The notes under the pieces were generated by a model. It saw only the letters and a program-made list of their open reading frames with translations, searched no databases and was not told where the DNA came from. From Stentor coeruleus (taxonomy: Eukaryota; Ciliophora; Heterotrichea; Heterotrichida; Stentoridae), in assembly GCA_001970955.1 (NCBI GenBank), contig MPUH01000518.1:1-48618 (forward strand): a stretch of 48,618 nucleotides of DNA, written 5' to 3'. A program made the translations under genes and the position numbers. This document shows positions 20,668-30,218 of this stretch, one piece after another. Position 1 is the first letter of the stretch; each line of letters begins with the position of its first letter.

Positions 20668-21453
20668 TTAAACATCGAAATTTAAAAACTGCGAACATCC
20701 GCTTCCATTGTTTGAAAGCAAAAGTGAAAGTTTGCTCCCACCGCTGCTTGATTTTTTAATGAGAGGAAGTGGTGACAAAAGTTCTTCACTAAATTGAGCA
20801 AGAGTAGGCAATGCCTCATTATTTTTAGCTGTTTCTTCAGTAAGCCCTTTGATTTTAGGTAAAATAATCTTATTTTCATTTTTCTTCTTTGGCAGAGTAT
20901 AAGGTAAGTATTGTAATATTATTTCATCCACATAAAAACTGTAGTTAATAGGATTGAATTTAATTTTTCTAAGTTTTTTATACTGTCTTGCGATGTCTTT
21001 TGTGGTGATTTCAAGCAAATTTTTACCTAAGGTCCAAATATCATATTTTTCCCTAAATCCGTCTTCTTTTTCAGTATATTTCCCAAGTAAATACTCGATA
21101 TTATCCCCTAAGAATTCTCTTGTCATTAAAGCTGAACAGGTTAGTCCTAGTCTAATATCAAAATGCCTATCGTTCCATACATACTTTTCTATTAAAATAC
21201 TCCAAAATGCTACTTGTACTTCATTTAATGCTATTTCTTGATATATTTGCATTATCAAATGACGTAATTGCTGCCTTTTATATTCGTAAGGTATTGATTT
21301 CGAGTTAATTACCACATCAATCATTTTGATTGAATTCTGACTTGGTCCATAACATAAAAAGTCGTAGTTTTCTTTTAAAAAAGTATCGAATTCAGGAGTT
21401 TGCGATAAGAAACTATCTTTTTGAACTTCAGCTACAGGTGGAATAAACTCCAT
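20668..21453 (-). CDS. Unknown protein, 261 aa
   Basis: The ORF is clean, with ATG and TAA, ordinary codon use and the expected G/T-rich upstream flank, so I take it as a real gene. It looks soluble and helical through residues 1-175 (for example FDTFLKENYDFLCYGPSQ and YDIWTLGKNLLEITTKDI). The YDIWTLG phrase faintly recalls the DxWSxG helix of protein kinases, but none of the kinase catalytic motifs is present, so this is not evidence for a kinase. The C-terminal 80 residues are Lys-rich, then Ser/Gly-rich and probably disordered. No signal peptide or membrane segment. Function not recognised. Confidence 0.7.
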   Translation of the reverse strand: MEFIPPVAEVQKDSFLSQTPEFDTFLKENYDFLCYGPSQNSIKMIDVVINSKSIPYEYKRQQLRHLIMQIYQEIALNEVQVAFWSILIEKYVWNDRHFDIRLGLTCSALMTREFLGDNIEYLLGKYTEKEDGFREKYDIWTLGKNLLEITTKDIARQYKKLRKIKFNPINYSFYVDEIILQYLPYTLPKKKNENKIILPKIKGLTEETAKNNEALPTLAQFSEELLSPLPLIKKSSSGGSKLSLLLSNNGSGCSQFLNFDV

Positions 21454-22424
21454 TTTTTGAATTATTTCTTATTTTTTCGCCTATGTATAAAAACTTAGAA
21501 GAAATTAATGAATGATAAGAGTTGTTGATGAGGAATTTTATGTAATTTATAGGTTTTTTAATTTTTGTAAACCTTTTAATGATGAGTTTTTATCGTAAAA
21601 GTAAGATTTTTATTGTTTTTTTGGATTTTTTGTATATATAATTATGTTTAAATTTTATATTTAAAGTCTAAGGATATTAAATTCTTGAAGGTAAGTTGTA
21701 TGAAAATTGTATTTTGGGATTAGAAGAGGTTTTGTGTAAAGAAAAATAAAGTTTATAGCTTTTATTAGGATTTATAAATAGTTTAGGTAGGTTTGATTTG
21801 ATTGGTGAAAAACTAATTAATGTTAGTGCTTAGTATAAATGATTTTTACGCTTAGATTATGAAAGAGGCTTTTCATTGTATATTCTGATAAGAGTATCTA
21901 CTTGTATTAAATAAACTATTTTGCATTATAATATAATATTAATCAGAAGTTTAAAGTTTAAAGTAGGTGATAGTTAAGGTGACATGGTTTAAACCTTGTC
22001 CGATCTGGGTTTGTTTGTCCTACAATCTCTTTCTTTGGGTAAATTCGGTATGTTAAACCACTCGTTGTCGCTGGCTATGTGACTCTTTACTGAGGAGGTT
22101 TTTACTTTTTTTTAATCAGAACCCAGCATGATTCTTATTTTTAATCATATAATATTTTATACATACCCTACCTACATCCACAACAATTCTATAAAAATTC
22201 TCCAAATCACCAAAATATCAATAAAATACCATATAATCTTTCACTAACAAAATTATAAAACCCACAAAAAAAGCTAGCATAATCTAACATTCAAAATCCT
22301 ACCTGAATTTTTCATAATCTTCTATCCCAATTTTTTTTCTCATCATAACCCAAAAACTATCATCTCCAAAAAAAAAATCATAAAATTTCCATCATAATAC
22401 CTAAAAGTCTAAAATATCATAAAA
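21454..22424. other. Divergent intergenic region containing a candidate structured RNA
   Basis: 21460-21840 is G/T-rich (5' flank of the minus gene) and 22140-22424 A/C-rich and nearly G-free (5' flank of the WD40 gene). Between the two flanks lies a block of about 43% G+C, described separately. Confidence 0.7.
21963..22113 (+). ncRNA. Candidate structured noncoding RNA, class unknown
   Basis: This roughly 140-nt block has about 43% G+C in otherwise very AT-rich intergenic DNA and is not open in any frame. It contains a near-perfect hairpin, gacatggtttaaaccttgtc (21981-22000, one T-T mismatch in the stem). That hairpin is enclosed by GTAGG at 21963-21967 pairing with CCTAC at 22019-22023, and an alternative 8-bp helix joins tGGTTTAA to TTAAACCa further on. 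It ends in T5 (22099-22103) and T8 (22106-22113), which could be Pol III terminators, so the + strand is the likelier sense. I found no diagnostic motif of U1, U2, U4, U5, U6, U3, SRP, RNase P or telomerase RNA. Confidence 0.45.
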
Positions 22425-23747
22425 ATGCAAGCACTCCTCGAAAATGCAGACTACAACACAAACGAAAAAGTAAAACTTCTCAGTGAAGTCCACCGCTTTC
22501 ATCTCGAAGGTCATTCAGAGCCAATATCAATAATTACTCAAAACTCAGACTTATCTCTTATTGCCACAGGATCATCAGATCGAACCATACGTATCTGGAA
22601 CAGTCTTTCCAAAATACAAGAAACAATTTTCACTTCTCATCAAGGAGGTATAATGTGTTTATCATTTTCATCAGATAGCCTATACATAATTTCAGGTTCT
22701 TCAGATAAAACAGTTCGTGTTTGGAATCTAAAATCCAGATCTCTCGAAGTAATATTTGAAGGTCATTCAACAATAGTCTGGAGACTTGTCGTTACAACAG
22801 ATACAAAATACATAGCCTCAGGTTCAATAGAGAAAAAAATCTTCATTTGGAACTTCCACAAACGAGTCAAAGCAGCTGAATTACTTGGGCATAATTCAGG
22901 AATCACATCACTTATCCTAACAAAAGATAACAAAAATCTTATATCAGGTTCATTTGATAATACTATTATTATATGGAATCTCTTACATATGACAAAATCA
23001 TTTCAATTATCAGGACATAAAAATTATGTTATTGACTTAAAATTATCCCCAAAAGGAGAATTTCTTTTTTCAGGATCTCAAGACCATACAATCCGTGTTT
23101 GGGATTTTTATAACAACACTCAGATTAGACTTTTAAGAGGACATTCAGATAAAGTTTATTGTATAAATACAAGTAATGATGGGAATTTTTTACTTTCAGG
23201 CTCTGCTGATAAGTCAGTTATAATATGGGCTTTATTGACTATGACTATAGATTCAAGATTTGAAGGACATAATTCACATGTTTTTAAAGTTGAAATGACT
23301 GATGATTATAAATATGTTGTATCTTGTGCTGCGGATAGTGTTAAAGTGTGGAATTTCGCTGAGAAAAAATTAGAGAGTTCATTTGAACAGCCGAGAAAAG
23401 AAATAAAATGCGCTGTGGTTTATGAGAAAAATATTGTTGCTGGGCTTAGCGACCATAGTATTAGGGTTTGGGATATGGAAAATAAAAATGAGATTGTTTT
23501 TGATGGACATATTGAGATGATTAAATGCATGTTTTATGAGAAAAATTCTAATTTTCTTGCTACAGGAGCACAGGATAGCTCGATTAGGGTTTGGGATATT
23601 AGGGAGAAAAAACAAAAGTTGTTTTTTCAAGGACATAAAAGGGAAATTATCAGTGTGGTTGCAAGTAAAAGTAAGAAATATTGGATTAGTTCAGCATATG
23701 ATTTTACTTTTAGAGTGTGGAAAAGTGAAAAAAATCTTGTGGTTTGA
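22425..23747 (+). CDS. WD40-repeat protein
   Basis: 440 aa made almost entirely of WD40 repeats. About ten are visible between residue 27 and the end, each with the GH...D...IRVWN pattern: for example FEGHSTIVWRLVVTTD followed by IFIWN, and LSGHKNYVIDLKLSPKG followed by IRVWDF. Ten repeats could make one large or a slightly irregular propeller. One repeat, near 300-310, has degenerated (CAADSVKVWNF without a clear GH). There is no F-box, kinase or coiled-coil extension, so it is a pure scaffold; the partner cannot be told from the sequence. It ends in TGA, one of only two such stops in the window, with TAA two codons later. The ML-like gene follows after 30 bp on the same strand. Confidence 0.9.
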   Translation: MQALLENADYNTNEKVKLLSEVHRFHLEGHSEPISIITQNSDLSLIATGSSDRTIRIWNSLSKIQETIFTSHQGGIMCLSFSSDSLYIISGSSDKTVRVWNLKSRSLEVIFEGHSTIVWRLVVTTDTKYIASGSIEKKIFIWNFHKRVKAAELLGHNSGITSLILTKDNKNLISGSFDNTIIIWNLLHMTKSFQLSGHKNYVIDLKLSPKGEFLFSGSQDHTIRVWDFYNNTQIRLLRGHSDKVYCINTSNDGNFLLSGSADKSVIIWALLTMTIDSRFEGHNSHVFKVEMTDDYKYVVSCAADSVKVWNFAEKKLESSFEQPRKEIKCAVVYEKNIVAGLSDHSIRVWDMENKNEIVFDGHIEMIKCMFYEKNSNFLATGAQDSSIRVWDIREKKQKLFFQGHKREIISVVASKSKKYWISSAYDFTFRVWKSEKNLVV

Positions 23748-23777
23748 TTGTAATTTTATAATGAGATTATTTTAAGA

Positions 23778-24197
23778 ATGAATAATAAAATGAAAGCTGT
23801 CCTTATAATTTTCCTATCGTTTGCATATGCTAAAGCAATTTATGATACTCAAGTTGGTAGCTCATGCAAAAGTACAGGAGAGTTTTTTATAACAAGTTTT
23901 AATGTAAACCCATGGCCACCAACACAAGGAGGGAATTCAAGTGCTGTAATCACTGGGATAATAAGACAAACACTTAGTATTAGCCAAATACAACTTGTAA
24001 TTTGTGATAAGGATCAGAATTGTGACTGGTATTGGCAAATGATATTTAAATCATATAATGTTGGTCAGGTTGTAACTTTTAATACAGTTTTCTTTTGGCC
24101 TAATACTCCTGGAGCATATGAGGCGTTTTTTAATGTAAATGCAGATGATAAGCTACTTACAGTGGAGGGCTGTTGGATGTTTAGTTTTAGCTATTAA
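23778..24197 (+). CDS. Small secreted ML (MD-2-related lipid-recognition) domain-like protein
   Basis: 139 aa. A signal peptide covers about residues 1-20 (MKAVLIIFLSFAYAKA). The mature chain has Cys residues near 29, 75, 81 and 132, and a beta-rich pattern: FFITSFNVNPWPPTQGG, then alternating hydrophobic strands, then a terminal WMFSFSY. The PWPP-x-x-GG turn after the first strand and the cysteine spacing resemble ML-domain proteins such as NPC2 and plant/fungal PG/PI transfer proteins, which bind sterols or phospholipids in a beta-sandwich pocket. The likeness is by pattern only, so the lipid-binding role is tentative. The gene starts 30 bp behind the WD40 stop, which leaves almost no room for separate UTRs and a promoter. 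Confidence 0.75.
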   Translation: MNNKMKAVLIIFLSFAYAKAIYDTQVGSSCKSTGEFFITSFNVNPWPPTQGGNSSAVITGIIRQTLSISQIQLVICDKDQNCDWYWQMIFKSYNVGQVVTFNTVFFWPNTPGAYEAFFNVNADDKLLTVEGCWMFSFSY

Positions 24198-24840
24198 TAT
24201 TTTGGCTAGGATAAAATTTTAGCATTTTATATAATTTGAAGAAGTATACAAAAATGAAAATGTATAATGGGTGGAGAGGGTGCTAGGAGATATGATAGAC
24301 TAAATTTTATATATTAAATAATATAGGGAAATGTAGTACACATAATCTAAGAATCTTTTTTTTGATGTATTTGAGATAATAATATGCATAATTTTTTTGT
24401 GGATTACAAGATTTGTATAGATGTGGGATATCCCATATAAAATTATTCAGAGCTAAGAATTCAGTTTATTTGCTATTTATTCTATCAAAGCATAACTATA
24501 CAATAGAATCATTACAGTCATAAACTAACAACTACTCCTAAATTATAAATACGATATAAATCAACCAAGATACATTCATAAAATCATCCTACAGTCTATC
24601 TCTAAAATATTATCAAATTCTCTAATACCCTTCCTCCTATCTCATATCTTAATCTATCAAAAATATCCTATACAAACTACACAAATTTACCATATAACCC
24701 AAATACAAGCATCTAATTTTTTTTCAATACCATCCTACAATCCTCATCCTTTCCCTAATTATTCCTAAAATCTCTACTTCTACCATTTCTCACAAAAACA
24801 TAAAAAATTGGCTTTCTTATAATCTAAAAAAAAAGCAAAA
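24198..24840. other. Intergenic, tandem + genes
   Basis: No gene seen. 24500-24840 is almost free of G on the + strand, a marked version of the 5'-flank signature. Confidence 0.65.
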
Positions 24841-25794
24841 ATGGACACTGAAAGTAGCCTTGAAGACACTTCAACAATCGAAAACACTTCTCCTAAAAGC
24901 GGGAAAAACTGTAAAATCTGCCACCAAAGCCTTCATTCTCCAGATGACAACTCAAGTTCTTGTCTAATCTGCAGTCAAAATGTATGTGAATCTTGTTCAA
25001 CATTACGAGATAACAGTCGTAAAAGGCAATGCAATAAATGTGTTAAATTCTTAAATTTCCTCCCAGTAAATCTTATAAAAGACCTTTCATCTGAGCTACT
25101 AACAAATTCAGAACTTCTGAAAAAACACGAAAACATTCAAAAAGAAATACAACAAAATAAGCAGAAACTTCATGACATGGATGAAGAAGCAAAAAAAATC
25201 CCTGAAAAAAAAATCATTATCGACACTTTAAAAGTTGAACTGGCTGAAAATATTAAAAAAATCCATGAAATCACAATTGAAATCAAAACTTTGACTAATG
25301 AAAACACAGAACTTGAGTGTTTTATAAATGAAAAAGAAGAAAAAATAGGGAAATTGACTCAAGAGTTGGAAAAAATTAAATCTGAAGTCCAGGAGTGTAA
25401 GAAAAACTCAAATTTTATCCCACCAGACTGTGGAGAAGTTTATAGAGAGAATGAAGAGTTGAAAGCAAGATTAAAAGAGATAGAAAAGGAGCATATGACT
25501 TATACTCAACAAATGATTGAAGCTTTAGAGTTACTTAAAGTACAGCTTTATAGAGAAAAAACTGAGAATTCTGAACTGAAGATGATTGTGGAAAGTTCAC
25601 ATGGGGATGAAACTTTTGAAGCTTTGGAAGTGGAAAAGGCTAAAGCTAGAGAACTTCAGGAAGAACTTAAAATAGCCAAAAGGCAGTTGGAACTTATGAG
25701 AGGGAGTAGGATTGAGGATAAGGAACTTGAAGAACTTGATAAGGATAATATTGATGACCCGTCTGGAAAACCTTGCAAGTGCTTAATATATTAA
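24841..25794 (+). CDS. Cys-rich zinc-finger plus coiled-coil protein, possible C-terminal lipidation
   Basis: 317 aa. Residues 23-65 hold eight cysteines in CxxC pairs (CKICHQS, CLICSQNVCESC, CNKCVKF) that would coordinate two zinc ions, a layout found in FYVE-related and rabphilin-type domains; the diagnostic RR/KHHCR motif of true FYVE fingers is missing. Residues 85-295 are one long heptad-rich, highly charged coiled coil (many E/K with Leu/Ile at a/d positions). The chain ends KPCKCLIY: two cysteines close to the C-terminus, compatible with palmitoylation, though the last four residues are not a standard prenylation box. Together this suggests a dimeric membrane-trafficking adaptor such as a Rab effector, but that is inference. 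Confidence 0.8.
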   Translation: MDTESSLEDTSTIENTSPKSGKNCKICHQSLHSPDDNSSSCLICSQNVCESCSTLRDNSRKRQCNKCVKFLNFLPVNLIKDLSSELLTNSELLKKHENIQKEIQQNKQKLHDMDEEAKKIPEKKIIIDTLKVELAENIKKIHEITIEIKTLTNENTELECFINEKEEKIGKLTQELEKIKSEVQECKKNSNFIPPDCGEVYRENEELKARLKEIEKEHMTYTQQMIEALELLKVQLYREKTENSELKMIVESSHGDETFEALEVEKAKARELQEELKIAKRQLELMRGSRIEDKELEELDKDNIDDPSGKPCKCLIY

Positions 25795-26587
25795 AAAAAA
25801 TAGAATTTTTCTTGATTGGATAATTTTAGATTTGATATGATTTTGTTGATATTTTATTAGATGGGAATAGGTATGAAAATAGTTTATGTTATAAGATGAT
25901 AATGATATGATATTATTAGTAATAAAGATTTGTGAATGTGTTTATAGATTAGCTTTAATAAGTATTATAAGTTATGATAAGATAATATAAAATATGTATT
26001 TTAATAGTAGGGATTAAAAAGATCATAAAGTTTAGAAAATCAAATAAGTTTATGTTTTGGGGATTGCTCTGCATATGCATCGATTTTTTAAATATATAGA
26101 ACCTGGAGATATAGGCTAAAAATATAATAAATATAAGCTGCAGTATAGCTTACATTGAAAGACTTTTTATATCTAGATATTAATATATTCAATATAGTTT
26201 GGGGCATCCTCTATGACATAAGCTATTTGTGGAATTCTTACTTTTTGTTTTTATTTTCACTAATTGTTAGATTCCCTGAAAATATAAAATAAACTAATAA
26301 CAGTATCACAAACATCAAAAATATAATAAATATAAGCTAACTATAAAGAGTTTTTTATATATAAAAACTGAATCGCATAGTAAAAATCTATTACCTGCTT
26401 ATTCATAAAAGTTCCCATCAGATAACCAAGCTAAAAACCCCACCTCACATATTAAATCAATATAAAAACTCCTATCATAAACTATTAAAACTTACAAAAT
26501 AAACAACTAAACATCTTCTAAAAAAAATAATTTCCCATAAATCATTCAAAATAAACTATAAATCTATTAATTCCTAAATCATAAAAC
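25795..26587. other. Intergenic, convergent 3' flanks
   Basis: T/G-rich after 25795 and A/C-rich before 26588, as for two genes ending towards each other. A 22-bp exact repeat (start ataataaatataagct type) occurs at 26118-26139 and 26317-26338 in otherwise diverged surroundings. No gene recognised. Confidence 0.6.
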
Positions 26588-27952
26588 TTACAAAGCAGTC
26601 CCACGTTCAAGATTATTTTTGATCTCCGACGCATACTCCTTAAAGTTCCTCTGAAGCTTAGAATTATAAACCCTATTCCTCTCATTGATAAAGCTAGCAT
26701 CCATATCTTCATAAAATGGTCTCCTTCTACTGAATTTCTTCCTTTTTTCAACTTCCTGTTCCAGTTCTTCAGCCATTTTATCAACTTTTTCTTGAGGTGG
26801 TTCATAAACAACAATTCCTTTATCCTTATTCTGTATTTCAACTTGTTCCTTATCAATCTCAACTTTATTAACTCTTCTTTTATATCCTCTCATCAAAGCA
26901 TCAGTATTAAAAATATCCCATCCATAAGAAGATCTTTTTTCTTTTTTCTTTTTTTTATTCTCAACATTCCCAACATGCGCTATATTATCCATCAAATACG
27001 CTTTTTCTTTACTCAGTCCAAGTTTTTCAAGGTCTTCACTATATTTTTTATCTTTTTCAATCCACTCTTTTTTCTTTTGTTTTTTTTCCCATTGCGGGTC
27101 TAGATTCCTTTCTCTTTCATCAGCCGCTGCTTTTTCGTTGTTTTTTATAGCCAATTTCAAACTTGCCTTTATTTTCGCTAGTCTTTCAGCTAAAACCCCT
27201 TGTGTTCCTGTGACTATTTCTTCATTTTCTTCTTCTTCAATTTCTTCATTATTTTCTTCTTCTATACAAGTTTCTTTTATATTCAAAGACTCAATTGGTT
27301 TTTTGGTTTGAATCATTTCATAATACTCTTTTAAATGTTCTTCTTTTTTCTGAGCTTTACGTTCTTCATATGCTCTATAGATATTTATTTGATCTCTAAA
27401 CTCTTCGAATTTTATATGGTCTCTTCCATCATCTACTTGTCCACAATTAAAAACTTTTATAGGAAATTTCGGTTTGTGCATTTCATCAGTAGGAGTTTTT
27501 TCGATTGATTTTAAAACATTTATGCCTTCGATAACCTGACCGAAAACTACACATTTGTCATCTAGTTCACTACATTCACCTAAAGTTATGATAAACCCAC
27601 TAGAGTTTGTATTTGGCCCTTTACTATATGTTGAAACTAGGCCAATTCCTGAATGTCTTCTATCGAAATTTTCATCAACAAAAGTCTTCCCATAAATCGA
27701 GTCTCCGTCTTTGCCTGTGTTTGATATGATATCCCCACCTATAATATACTTATTAGGTATAAGTTTGAATATTAAAGAATCCTGATACGATAAACTGTGA
27801 CCTTGTGAGCCTTTACCATAATCCCCAGCACATAAACCTCTAAAATTTTCCGCTGTAAATGGTGTCAAATCCTCAAACAACTCAATCAACAACCTTCCTG
27901 CAGCTTTGTTTCCTACCATAAGATCTAAAAACACCCTAGCATTTTTCTTCAT
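26588..27952 (-). CDS. Cyclophilin-SYF2 fusion, spliceosome-associated
   Basis: 454 aa in one uninterrupted frame. Residues 1-175 are a cyclophilin domain (VFLDLMVGNKAAGRLLIELFEDLTP, FRGLCAGDYG, GPNTNSSGF, VVFGQVIEG). Residues 175-270 are an acidic, coiled linker. Residues 280-454 are SYF2: DERERNLDPQWEKKQ, YGWDIFNTDALMRGYKRR, DKMAEELEQEVEKRKKFSRRR, MDASFINERNRVYN and the terminal EYASEIKNNLERGTAL, an almost textbook SYF2 end. SYF2 is a component of the NTC/Prp19-related spliceosome. The isomerase site is eroded: aligned to human CypA, R55, F60, M61, Q63, W121 and H126 are replaced by K, K, Y, I, E and C. The domain is probably a binding module, not a working prolyl isomerase. It starts 17 bp from the divergent gene at 27970. 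Confidence 0.93.
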   Translation of the reverse strand: MKKNARVFLDLMVGNKAAGRLLIELFEDLTPFTAENFRGLCAGDYGKGSQGHSLSYQDSLIFKLIPNKYIIGGDIISNTGKDGDSIYGKTFVDENFDRRHSGIGLVSTYSKGPNTNSSGFIITLGECSELDDKCVVFGQVIEGINVLKSIEKTPTDEMHKPKFPIKVFNCGQVDDGRDHIKFEEFRDQINIYRAYEERKAQKKEEHLKEYYEMIQTKKPIESLNIKETCIEEENNEEIEEEENEEIVTGTQGVLAERLAKIKASLKLAIKNNEKAAADERERNLDPQWEKKQKKKEWIEKDKKYSEDLEKLGLSKEKAYLMDNIAHVGNVENKKKKKEKRSSYGWDIFNTDALMRGYKRRVNKVEIDKEQVEIQNKDKGIVVYEPPQEKVDKMAEELEQEVEKRKKFSRRRPFYEDMDASFINERNRVYNSKLQRNFKEYASEIKNNLERGTAL

Positions 27953-27969
27953 TTATCTGATAGATATAA
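27953..27969. promoter_or_regulatory. 17-bp gap between two divergent start codons
   Basis: The ATG of the cyclophilin-SYF2 gene (minus) and the ATG at 27970 (plus) are 17 bp apart. Any promoter must be shared or lie inside one of the coding regions. No TATA-like or Inr-like element can be told apart in so short an AT-rich stretch. Confidence 0.6.
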
Positions 27970-29679
27970 ATGAATAAATACCAAGATATTGAAATTAGAA
28001 ATACAGTCTCACATATGGTCCTTCCACCACTCCATACCGCAAAAAACTCTTATATTTCCTTATTTCAAAAAGAAGACTTAGGCTTTGTAACACCAAAATC
28101 AAAACTTACAATCAAAGACTTCCATAAAATAAGCGAACTTTCTGTTGAAGAAAATTCTAAATTCCAACCAAAAAGTGATAGAATTTTATATTCAAACACC
28201 TCAGAAAAACGTGACGTTTCAGAGTTTTTTCTTGGTGCACCTAATTTTGATGGACTTATACAAAGTTTGGATAGGATTTCGAAAAAAAACTCAGAAATCA
28301 GAGAAAAAGAACTTAAAGAAGGAGAAAGTTCATCAATGTCATTAAAAAAAGATTCTTATTTATTCTTTAAAGTACGTGTTAAAGATAAAAAACCCCCACT
28401 TAAAGTGTCGATTAAAAGAAGTGTTGGGATAATAAAAGTATTTGTTTCAAAAAAACGTCTAGCAAGTGATGAGTTTCATGATTATGTGTTTTCTATAGAC
28501 ACATTTGAAGTTGGTGATAAAAATACTATTTTTTCAATAGATTACATTTATTTATCAGCTTTTGGAGTAACAGATTCAGAATTTACTGCTTATTTGAAAT
28601 TTGGTAAAATTAAACATACTTTAATAGAAAGTAGAAGCATGCAAAAAATGGTAACAATTGAAGAATATGATAACCATACACAAAAAGAAGACTTCAGGGC
28701 AAAGCTCAATAAAAGAGTTGAATCTATAATGAAAATTAGAAAAATGAAATTGATGCAACTAGCAAAATCTAAGAATTTTATTAAAATGAACAAAAATTCT
28801 AGTCAATCGATTATAAGCAAAGATACAATTAAATGGGAAGAAAGAAAGGAAATTGTGTTTCAGCGAAAAAACCAGAATTTTGCTGATAAACTCCAACGTG
28901 CTAAGGATTTAATTAATAAAAAAATATTAAAGCAAGAATTTGAACTACTAAAAAATGAAGAAGAAAAAAAACGTCAAAATTCACTTTGTTTCCAGAAAGC
29001 TTGGATTTCTATTGTAAGCTTTTGGAGAAGCTATGAATGTTTGAAAAAAAAATTCAAAGAGGCTAAAGAGAAAAAAATGCTTAATATAAAAACTTCACTT
29101 GCTGCAAGGGTGATACAAAAAAAATTTAAAATGTTTTCTAAAAATCTGCCACAAAAAGATCAGATTTTACTAAGAGCTAGAAATTGTTTAATATATTTCC
29201 ATAACAATAAATTCAAAATTGAAGAACGGATGATTAAAAAAGATCTTTTGGAAGTGATAAAAACTTCTAATTTTTATATGCAGGTTTATAGAAAATTTAG
29301 AGGTTATATTATTAAAGTATCTTTGATTCAGAGGAAATTGAAAATGTTTGTGATAAAGATAAAGAGAAGAAAAAATGAGATAGTTAAAGCTTGGAATAAA
29401 GTATTGTCTAAGCTTATTATGGAAAATACCTCATCAAAAACTAATAGTAAGTATGCAAAAGTTACATCTCATATGAGAGATCCGATTATCAGTAGGTATT
29501 ATATGAGTAAATCAAGGGAATTTTTGAAAAAAATAAGACTGTTTTTGACATCGTATAAACTTATTAAAAAAACTGGTGTGAAAATGCACGCAAAAATAAT
29601 TCCTCCAGAATTCGAATATATGCCAACTGATAATGAATTGAAAAAATTAATAGAAAGCGCTATGGTTTCTAAAAATTAA
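27970..29679 (+). CDS. Unknown basic protein with IQ-like motifs
   Basis: 569 aa, ATG to TAA. Residues 120-210 are predicted beta-rich (FFKVRVKDKKPPLKVSIKR, IIKVFVSKKRL, YLKFGKI), like a small sandwich domain. The rest is a very basic helical region. Two segments resemble IQ calmodulin-binding motifs: ARVIQKKFKMFSK near 378 and SLIQRKLKMFVIK near 450, both with the I/L-Q-x-x-x-K/R-x-x core. Calmodulin or a myosin-light-chain-like protein is therefore the probable ligand, as in many ciliary and centriolar proteins. No motor or catalytic domain. Its start abuts that of the divergent cyclophilin-SYF2 gene, which may mean co-regulation. Function otherwise unknown. Confidence 0.8.
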   Translation: MNKYQDIEIRNTVSHMVLPPLHTAKNSYISLFQKEDLGFVTPKSKLTIKDFHKISELSVEENSKFQPKSDRILYSNTSEKRDVSEFFLGAPNFDGLIQSLDRISKKNSEIREKELKEGESSSMSLKKDSYLFFKVRVKDKKPPLKVSIKRSVGIIKVFVSKKRLASDEFHDYVFSIDTFEVGDKNTIFSIDYIYLSAFGVTDSEFTAYLKFGKIKHTLIESRSMQKMVTIEEYDNHTQKEDFRAKLNKRVESIMKIRKMKLMQLAKSKNFIKMNKNSSQSIISKDTIKWEERKEIVFQRKNQNFADKLQRAKDLINKKILKQEFELLKNEEEKKRQNSLCFQKAWISIVSFWRSYECLKKKFKEAKEKKMLNIKTSLAARVIQKKFKMFSKNLPQKDQILLRARNCLIYFHNNKFKIEERMIKKDLLEVIKTSNFYMQVYRKFRGYIIKVSLIQRKLKMFVIKIKRRKNEIVKAWNKVLSKLIMENTSSKTNSKYAKVTSHMRDPIISRYYMSKSREFLKKIRLFLTSYKLIKKTGVKMHAKIIPPEFEYMPTDNELKKLIESAMVSKN

Positions 29680-30218
29680 ATAGCTATAGGCATTAAGAGG
29701 TAAAAAAAAATATTTCAGATGATACTAGGTTTTTGTTGTAGTAAATATTGTAAATCATGTTTTTGTATATAATTAGAATATAGTGCAAGCATTATTTTTA
29801 AGAAAAAATCAAAGTATGAATATAAAATGATATGCTAGTTTTATCAATAAGGTTTCTAAATTTTAAATACATGTTGAGTTTTATTTGTTAAAAAAAATAA
29901 ATGATGCTATAATTAACAACTCAAACTGATAAGAGTAGTAAGTCAAAAGTTTATCTAGCATTAAAAAATACACAAAAAATTACTTACTTTATCAAATCTT
30001 TTCAAAATTTTCCCTTATAAAAAAATCTTTATTTTTTCGCATTTCCCCAATTAAATTCATTCAAAACTTAAAACTCCACATCAACTAGCATAAAAAAATC
30101 CATATAATAATCCATATAAACTAAAAAATCCTATAATCATACCTTAAAATCCAATAAACTATATTTTTCTAATTACCGATATTATTTATAAAAGTTTATA
30201 CTATTAAACATAATAAAT
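29680..30218. other. Intergenic, tandem + genes
   Basis: AT-rich. The A/C-rich 5' flank begins at about 29980. No gene recognised. Confidence 0.6.

Noticed and set aside
21963-22113. Identity of the candidate RNA with U5, U3, SRP, RNase P or telomerase RNA
   Set aside because: None of the diagnostic sequences (U5 loop, box C/D spacing, GGAA/AGCA of SRP helix 8, CR-I of RNase P, a telomere-repeat template) is present.
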